A DNA stretch of 17,422 nucleotides from UBA6181 sp016934015 (lineage in GTDB: Bacteria > Bacillota_I > Bacilli_A > Acholeplasmatales > Acholeplasmataceae): positions 1 through 17,422 of the forward strand of contig JAZHDG010000065.1 in the NCBI GenBank assembly GCA_036584525.1, written 5' to 3'. Position numbers and translations under genes: made by a program. Of this stretch, positions 14,331-17,422 are shown in pieces; the first letter of the stretch is position 1; every line of letters starts with the position of its first letter. Below the pieces are notes generated by a model. That model was not told where the DNA came from. It searched no databases and was given only the letters and a program-made list of their open reading frames with translations.

Positions 14331-14912
14331 ATGGGAAACTTAATGGAATTATTATTAGCTTCAATCCTCAATCATAATATTGCTTTAGTCTATATTTTAG
14401 GTATGTGTCCATTAATCGCGATTTCTACCAATGTGAAAAACGCGAAAGGAATGGGATTGGCCGTTGTATTCGTTGTGACAATAACAGGAATTATCAACTG
14501 GCCGATTTATGCATTACTAAAAAGTACAGGGACAACAAATCTTTCACTTTTAGTGTTTATCATTACGATTGCTGCGACTGTTCAATTCTTAGAAATGTTT
14601 TTAGAAAGATTCATTCCAAAACTTTATAACGCTTTTGGTATATTCTTACCACTCATTACAGTTAACTGCGTGGTATTAGCTGTTTCATTATTCTTTGTGA
14701 ATCGTGAATATACTTTTGCCGAAACTGCAGTATTCTCATTTGGATCAGCACTTGGTTGGATGCTTGCAATTATCTTAGTTGCTGGTATTCGCGAAAAGAT
14801 GAAGAAACAAAGCGATGTTCCACGTGGCTTAGTTGGAAAAGGTATCGTATTCATCATATTAGGCATTCTCGCGTTAGCCTTTATAGGCTTTACGGGAATT
14901 GCGAATATTTAG
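14331..14912 (+). CDS. nqrE: NqrE-like membrane subunit
   Basis: A 193-residue protein with about six membrane helices, in the inverted-topology pair with NqrD. Family blocks are ILGMCPLIAIS (22-32), ERFIPKLYNAFGIFLPLITV (92-111) and the C-terminal segment AGIREKMKKQSDVPRGLVGKG. The last of these, with IREK and SDVP, is diagnostic of NqrE rather than RnfA. C26 and C113 match the NqrE metal-centre cysteines, so together with NqrD all four ligands are kept. Strong ribosome site AAGGAGGAA (14318-14326). nqrF follows after nine bases. Confidence 0.9.
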   Translation: MGNLMELLLASILNHNIALVYILGMCPLIAISTNVKNAKGMGLAVVFVVTITGIINWPIYALLKSTGTTNLSLLVFIITIAATVQFLEMFLERFIPKLYNAFGIFLPLITVNCVVLAVSLFFVNREYTFAETAVFSFGSALGWMLAIILVAGIREKMKKQSDVPRGLVGKGIVFIILGILALAFIGFTGIANI

Positions 14913-14921
14913 GGGGTACAT

Positions 14922-16001
14922 ATGAACTATTTAGTACCAGTTGTTTTGATTGGTGTTTTAATTGTCATCACTTTACTTTTAATTCTTGCTGAACGTTTAC
15001 TCGGTGGTGGGAAAGAAAAGATGCTCATCGTCAATGATGATAAAATCATTCCAGTTAAAGGTGATGATACAGTTTTAAACACGCTTTCGCAACAAAAGAT
15101 TTTTATTCCCTCTGCTTGTGGAGGGAAAGCGACTTGTGGATTTTGTAAATTCCATCTCATTGACGGTGGGGAACCAAAACCAACAGAATTACCGTTTTTA
15201 AGTGAAGAAGAAATACAAAACGGTATTCGTTTAGCATGCCAAGTTAAAGTTAGAGATAATATGAGGGTTGAAATTCCTAAAGAGTTAATGAACGCGAAAG
15301 AATATAAAACAAAAGTAGTTTATATAGAGGATCAAACATACGATATTAAACTGGTTCGCTTTCAACTTATTGATCCGCCAACCATGGTATTTAAACCTGG
15401 TCAATACGCACAAATAAAAGTGCCTGGAATTGATATCATTCGAGCTTATTCAATTGCATCTCATCCAAAAGATACATCTCAAATTGAACTTATTATCCGT
15501 CAAGTACCAAATGGTCAAGCGACAACATTCGTTCATAAAGCTCTTGAAATTGGCGATAAGATTATTTTGACTGGTCCTTATGGAGATTTTTATCTTCAAG
15601 AAGAATCTGATCGTGAAATGATTTGTATCGCTGGTGGATCTGGTAAAGCACCGATTCGTGCAATCTTGTATTTTCTAAGAGATCAAGGGATGCCAAGAAA
15701 AGTCAAGTATTTTTTTGGAGCGAAATCAAAACGTGATTTATATATGACAGATGAGTTTTTAGAACTTGAAAAGGAATTTCCAAATTTTAAATATATACCA
15801 GCATTATCTGAACCTCTTCCTGAAGATAACTGGGAAGGTGAAGTTGGTTTGATTACAGATGTTGTTGATCGACATGTGGATGATTTAAGTGAAGCAGAAG
15901 CCTATCTTTGTGGTTCACCAGGGATGATTAATGCTTGTATTAAAGTGTTGAATAAACACGAGATAAAACAACAGAATGTGTTTTATGACAAGTTCTCATA
16001 A
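14922..16001 (+). CDS. nqrF: NqrF-like NADH dehydrogenase subunit (2Fe-2S + FAD)
   Basis: A 359-residue electron-entry subunit. It has one membrane helix (about 4-24) and a plant-type ferredoxin domain (about 33-120) with C66-x5-C72-x2-C75-x30-C106 for a 2Fe-2S centre. An FAD/NAD(P)H reductase domain (about 128-359) follows. RAYSIAS (174-180) fits the FAD site, GGSGKAP (238-244) the pyridine-nucleotide loop, and YLCGSPGMINACIKVL (328-343) the C-terminal NADH site. It would take electrons from NADH in the cytoplasm and pass them through FAD and 2Fe-2S to the membrane subunits. It is shorter than classic NqrF (about 400). The gene starts after AGGGGGT at 14911-14917 and is the last gene of the operon. 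Its TAA stop (15999-16001) runs into the split terminator. Confidence 0.9.
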   Translation: MNYLVPVVLIGVLIVITLLLILAERLLGGGKEKMLIVNDDKIIPVKGDDTVLNTLSQQKIFIPSACGGKATCGFCKFHLIDGGEPKPTELPFLSEEEIQNGIRLACQVKVRDNMRVEIPKELMNAKEYKTKVVYIEDQTYDIKLVRFQLIDPPTMVFKPGQYAQIKVPGIDIIRAYSIASHPKDTSQIELIIRQVPNGQATTFVHKALEIGDKIILTGPYGDFYLQEESDREMICIAGGSGKAPIRAILYFLRDQGMPRKVKYFFGAKSKRDLYMTDEFLELEKEFPNFKYIPALSEPLPEDNWEGEVGLITDVVDRHVDDLSEAEAYLCGSPGMINACIKVLNKHEIKQQNVFYDKFS

Positions 16002-16015
16002 AAAAGGGATTCTCC
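16000..16015 (+). terminator. Left arm of the split nqr operon terminator
   Basis: AAAAAAGGGATTCTCC directly follows, and shares two bases with, the nqrF stop codon. It is complementary over 15 of 16 positions to bases 17358-17373, on the far side of the insertion sequence. Joined with bases 16016-16019 (GATT) the two arms form a hairpin with A and T runs on its flanks, which would work in both directions. Confidence 0.75.
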
Positions 16016-16016
16016 G

Positions 16017-16019
16017 ATT
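16017..16019. repeat. Target-site duplication, left copy (ATT)
   Basis: ATT just outside the left inverted repeat, matched by ATT at 17355-17357 just outside the right one. Three bp is a usual duplication length for IS3-family elements. Removing the element and one copy restores the terminator loop GATT exactly. Confidence 0.6.
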
Positions 16020-16058
16020 GAATTAGTTTCTTGAATTCGGACACTAAATAAAAAGAGG
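16020..16058. repeat. IS left terminal inverted repeat
   Basis: Thirty-nine bases that match the reverse complement of 17316-17354 at 29 positions without gaps. The innermost 13 bases (AAATAAAAAGAGG) are identical in both copies. The orfB stop codon (TAG, minus strand, 16044-16046) lies within it. Confidence 0.8.
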
Positions 16059-16892
16059 CTTTAGAGCTAGATTTCTGTATTGCACAGGAGCTAGCTCTTT
16101 TATTTTTTCTTGTAGACGTTTGTTGTTATAATACCACATGTATTTATCAATCAACGATTTTACGTTCTTAGAGTAAAGTTCTTTGTGTTTATAGATACAT
16201 TCAGTCTTAAATATTGCGAAGAAAGATTCAATTGGCACGTTATCTACTGAGCTGCCTTTATATGATATGGATTGTTTAACTTGATGGTTTTTTAACAGAT
16301 TACAATACTCAAGATGAGTGAAATGCCATCCTTGATCAGAGTGAAGGATTAATCCTTCTCTTAATGAGTCAGTAACATTTAGTAACGCATATCGAACGGT
16401 ATCCAATACGAGCGATAAATCAATTCTACTAGATACTTGATAAGAGATGATGGACTTATCGTATAAATCTTTGATCGCACACATATACATGAGTCTATCT
16501 TTGCAGAATATGTATGTTATGTCTATCGACCACTTTTGATTTGGTCTTTCTGTGGTAAAATTTCTTTGTAATTCATTGAGTATATCATGGTGGGCAACCT
16601 TAGGATAAACTCTCTGTTTTACTCGGACAGTGGCTTGCACGCCATTGATCCTCATATAACGGTATATGGTTCTATTGCTCAATATGAGACCATATACTGT
16701 TTTTATTTCCATTCTAATACGTCTAATGCCCATATCATCATGTTCCTTGTAAACTTGCATCACGAGATCATTGATTGTTTGATCGAATGCTTTATACTTA
16801 GGCCTACCTATCTTAATCCAGTCATAATAACCGCTTCGTGAACATCCTAAGAGCCGACAGATTAACTTTACGGGATACTTTCTTTTTAACAT
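16044..16892 (-). CDS. IS3-family transposase OrfB (DDE catalytic subunit)
   Basis: A 282-residue reading frame from the first ATG. It carries an N-terminal helical region (YPVKLICRLLGCSRSGYYDW, residues 6-25) followed by an rve-type integrase core. The catalytic triad is D124 (WSIDITYI), D186 (LHSDQG) and E222 (VDNVPIESFF), with 35 residues between D186 and E222 and a lysine at E+7 (K229), as expected for IS3. The open frame extends 18 codons upstream of this ATG to the slippery site. The active protein is therefore probably a 402-residue OrfAB fusion made by -1 frameshifting and not a separately started OrfB. No damage to the frame is seen. Confidence 0.9.
   Translation of the reverse strand: MLKRKYPVKLICRLLGCSRSGYYDWIKIGRPKYKAFDQTINDLVMQVYKEHDDMGIRRIRMEIKTVYGLILSNRTIYRYMRINGVQATVRVKQRVYPKVAHHDILNELQRNFTTERPNQKWSIDITYIFCKDRLMYMCAIKDLYDKSIISYQVSSRIDLSLVLDTVRYALLNVTDSLREGLILHSDQGWHFTHLEYCNLLKNHQVKQSISYKGSSVDNVPIESFFAIFKTECIYKHKELYSKNVKSLIDKYMWYYNNKRLQEKIKELAPVQYRNLALKPLFI
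16063..16108 (+). terminator. Possible plus-strand terminator inside the IS left end
   Basis: AGAGCTAG (16063-16070) pairs with CTAGCTCT (16091-16098). A smaller internal stem (CTGT/ACAG) lies in its 20-base loop. T-rich sequence (16098-16108) follows on the plus strand. It could stop transcripts arriving from nqrF before they run antisense through the transposase genes. It overlaps the 3' end of orfB. Confidence 0.45.
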
Positions 16893-16897
16893 GTCAA

Positions 16898-17251
16898 CTA
16901 CTTGATAATACGCTTTTGTTCTTTGTCCAATAGATAGGCCAGGGATTTTTTTATCGATTCATATGCCTTAACTCTTTCAATCAAATTTTCTTTACTTAAC
17001 TGATTCAAATCTTCTACATATTTTCTAGGTCTTCCCTTATTACCTAATTCAAGCTTGGTCCCTCTGCCTCGATTATCAACAGTTGTTCCATATTTTCGAT
17101 ATTGACTTATCCAATTGTCCAATTTACTCTTGTTTCCAATTTCATAAAACTCCATGATTTGTCTTGAACTTAGATGTCGTTCTAAATAGAGTCTTACGAT
17201 TTCATTCTTTTGCTCAATTGTGTAAACTTTGTGTTTCTTTGTCTTTCTCAT
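16898..17251 (-). CDS. IS3-family transposase OrfA (helix-turn-helix subunit)
   Basis: A 117-residue, basic DNA-binding protein. Residues about 10-55 resemble the helix-turn-helix of IS3 OrfA proteins (QKNEIVRLYLERHLSSRQI, then NKSKLDNWISQYRKYG), and a KGRPRKY basic stretch follows (72-78). Alone it is expected to bind the IS ends and repress; joined to OrfB by frameshift it forms the transposase. ATG 17249-17251 is preceded by AAGGAGG (minus strand, 17259-17265), the best ribosome site in the element. It ends with TAG five bases before the first ATG of orfB, which lies in the -1 frame relative to it. Confidence 0.88.
   Translation of the reverse strand: MRKTKKHKVYTIEQKNEIVRLYLERHLSSRQIMEFYEIGNKSKLDNWISQYRKYGTTVDNRGRGTKLELGNKGRPRKYVEDLNQLSKENLIERVKAYESIKKSLAYLLDKEQKRIIK
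16946..16952 (-). other. Programmed -1 frameshift site A-AAA-AAA
   Basis: On the minus strand seven A (seven T on the plus strand) fall in orfA phase as atA AAA AAA, the ideal slippery arrangement. A one-base backward slip continues without a stop through IPGLSIGQRTKAYYQVVD into OrfB. This gives a 402-residue OrfAB. No obvious stimulating hairpin is seen just downstream. Confidence 0.75.
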
Positions 17252-17281
17252 TTCTATCCTCCTTATTGTTTTAAGTATATC

Positions 17282-17324
17282 AAAAAAGGCATACTAGATT
17301 TTTACGTCTAATATACCTCTTTTT
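17282..17324 (-). terminator. Hairpin-T structure between the IS right end and orfA
   Basis: On the minus strand the bases opposite 17307-17324 pair with those opposite 17282-17298 in a ~17-bp stem with three G-T wobbles, around a loop of eight, ending in six T. On the plus strand two of these pairs become A-C mismatches, so the minus-strand fold is the stronger. It would block read-through from outside into the transposase genes. The position of the transposase promoter is uncertain: TATACT on the minus strand just after the hairpin could be a -10. Confidence 0.55.
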
Positions 17325-17354
17325 ATTTTAAGCCCGTTTTAATGAAACAGATTC
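17316..17354. repeat. IS right terminal inverted repeat
   Basis: Reverse complement of the left repeat with 29 of 39 matches. It ends in ATTC immediately before the right ATT duplication. Confidence 0.8.
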
Positions 17355-17357
17355 ATT
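17355..17357. repeat. Target-site duplication, right copy (ATT)
   Basis: Matches ATT at 16017-16019 and directly joins the right terminator arm. Confidence 0.6.
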
Positions 17358-17373
17358 GGAGAAACCCTTTTTT
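17358..17373. terminator. Right arm of the split nqr operon terminator
   Basis: GGAGAAACCCTTTTTT is complementary to 16000-16015 except for a single A-A mismatch. Without the IS it would complete the nqrF hairpin with a six-T tail. It also serves the opposite strand, where its complement directly overlaps a TAA stop. Confidence 0.75.
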
Positions 17374-17422
17374 ATTCATGTGTTTTTGGTACCCTTTGTT
17401 TTATTGCAGTCTCATATACAGC
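17372..17422 (-). CDS. Possible C-terminal end of a convergent unknown gene (partial)
   Basis: On the minus strand one frame stays open from the window edge for 16 codons, reading AVYETAIKQRVPKTHE, and stops at TAA (17372-17374). The other two minus-strand frames contain stops. The stop directly abuts the terminator arm, mirroring how the nqrF stop abuts the other arm, as expected for two convergent genes sharing a bidirectional terminator. Sixteen codons are too few to identify a product or exclude chance. Confidence 0.35.
   Translation of the reverse strand, partial: AVYETAIKQRVPKTHE

Larger units (their letters stand above)
16020..17354 (-). mobile_element. Complete IS3-family insertion sequence (1335 bp)
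   Basis: The element has imperfect terminal inverted repeats of 39 bp (29 of 39 identical). It carries two overlapping-frame transposase genes on the minus strand, an A-AAA-AAA frameshift site, and 3-bp ATT direct repeats at both ends. The ends read GAAT...ATTC and not the TG...CA common in the family. If the ends are set one base further out (TG...CA), no duplication remains. It stands in the loop of the nqrF terminator. All coding parts look intact, so the copy may be active or recently arrived. The subgroup is not assigned. Confidence 0.85.

Noticed and set aside
12175..16001. An ordinary Rnf operon
   Set aside because: No RnfB or RnfC is present, NqrF is present, and the D and E subunits carry NQR-type blocks. 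Only the B subunit's length is RnfD-like.
16000..16019. Treating AAAAAAGGG...TCTCC as part of the IS inverted repeat
   Set aside because: These bases match the right flank because they are the two arms of one terminator. The ATT direct repeats lie inside them, so they are host sequence.
16019..17355. IS ends set at TG...CA, one base further out
   Set aside because: That would fit the usual IS3 termini but leaves no target duplication. The GAAT/ATTC ends give matching ATT repeats and restore a perfect loop.
1..17422. Mycoplasma code (TGA as tryptophan)
   Set aside because: TGA ends two genes at sensible positions (2007-2009 and 5886-5888) and tryptophans are encoded by TGG.
1..17422. CRISPR array, tRNA or rRNA genes
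   Set aside because: No regularly spaced repeats, no cloverleaf-like conserved blocks and no rRNA-like stretches were found by reading.

Overview
This is an AT-rich bacterial chromosome segment (by eye about one third G+C) that uses the standard bacterial code: tryptophan is TGG, and TGA serves as a stop in at least two genes. Strong Shine-Dalgarno sites, TATAAT promoters and U-tailed hairpins suggest a Firmicutes-type host. HtpG, a coenzyme-B12 ribonucleotide reductase, c-di-GMP enzymes and an NQR-like redox pump together suggest a free-living low-GC Firmicute or a TGA-stop relative of the Mollicutes (Acholeplasma/Izemoplasma-like). The lineage is an inference and is not proven by the sequence.

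Layout: (1) bases 1-434 are the 3' end of htpG. (2) Bases 510-8761 are a signalling block with three GGDEF proteins: a Cache-sensing diguanylate cyclase, a GAF-GGDEF protein, and a four-PAS GGDEF/HD-GYP hybrid. The last two overlap by four bases. A convergent gene on the minus strand (1992-4328) encodes a PD-(D/E)XK nuclease fused to an XPD/DinG-type iron-sulfur helicase. (3) Bases 8978-11551 hold class II ribonucleotide reductase nrdJ followed by ridA. (4) Bases 11639-12058 are the peroxiredoxin-like gene ohr. (5) Bases 12175-16001 are a tight five-gene operon, nqrBCDEF, behind a strong promoter. (6) Bases 16020-17354 are a complete IS3-family insertion sequence with orfA and orfB on the minus strand. 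(7) The last ~50 bases may be the 3' end of a further minus-strand gene.

The two most notable points are as follows. First, the operon encodes NqrB, C, D, E and F homologues with the covalent-FMN threonines and Fe-S cysteines present, but no nqrA, and no rnfB or rnfC. It looks like a reduced or hybrid Na+-NQR/Rnf respiratory pump. Second, the IS element sits exactly in the loop of what was a near-perfect bidirectional terminator hairpin after nqrF. It is flanked by a 3-bp ATT duplication, and the two terminator arms are now 1.3 kb apart.

How the genes fit together: the signalling block would make and degrade c-di-GMP in response to extracellular and cytoplasmic cues. The nqr operon would couple NADH oxidation to ion transport at the membrane. 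nrdJ supplies deoxynucleotides without needing oxygen, and ohr and ridA deal with reactive intermediates. No tRNA, rRNA or CRISPR array is visible.
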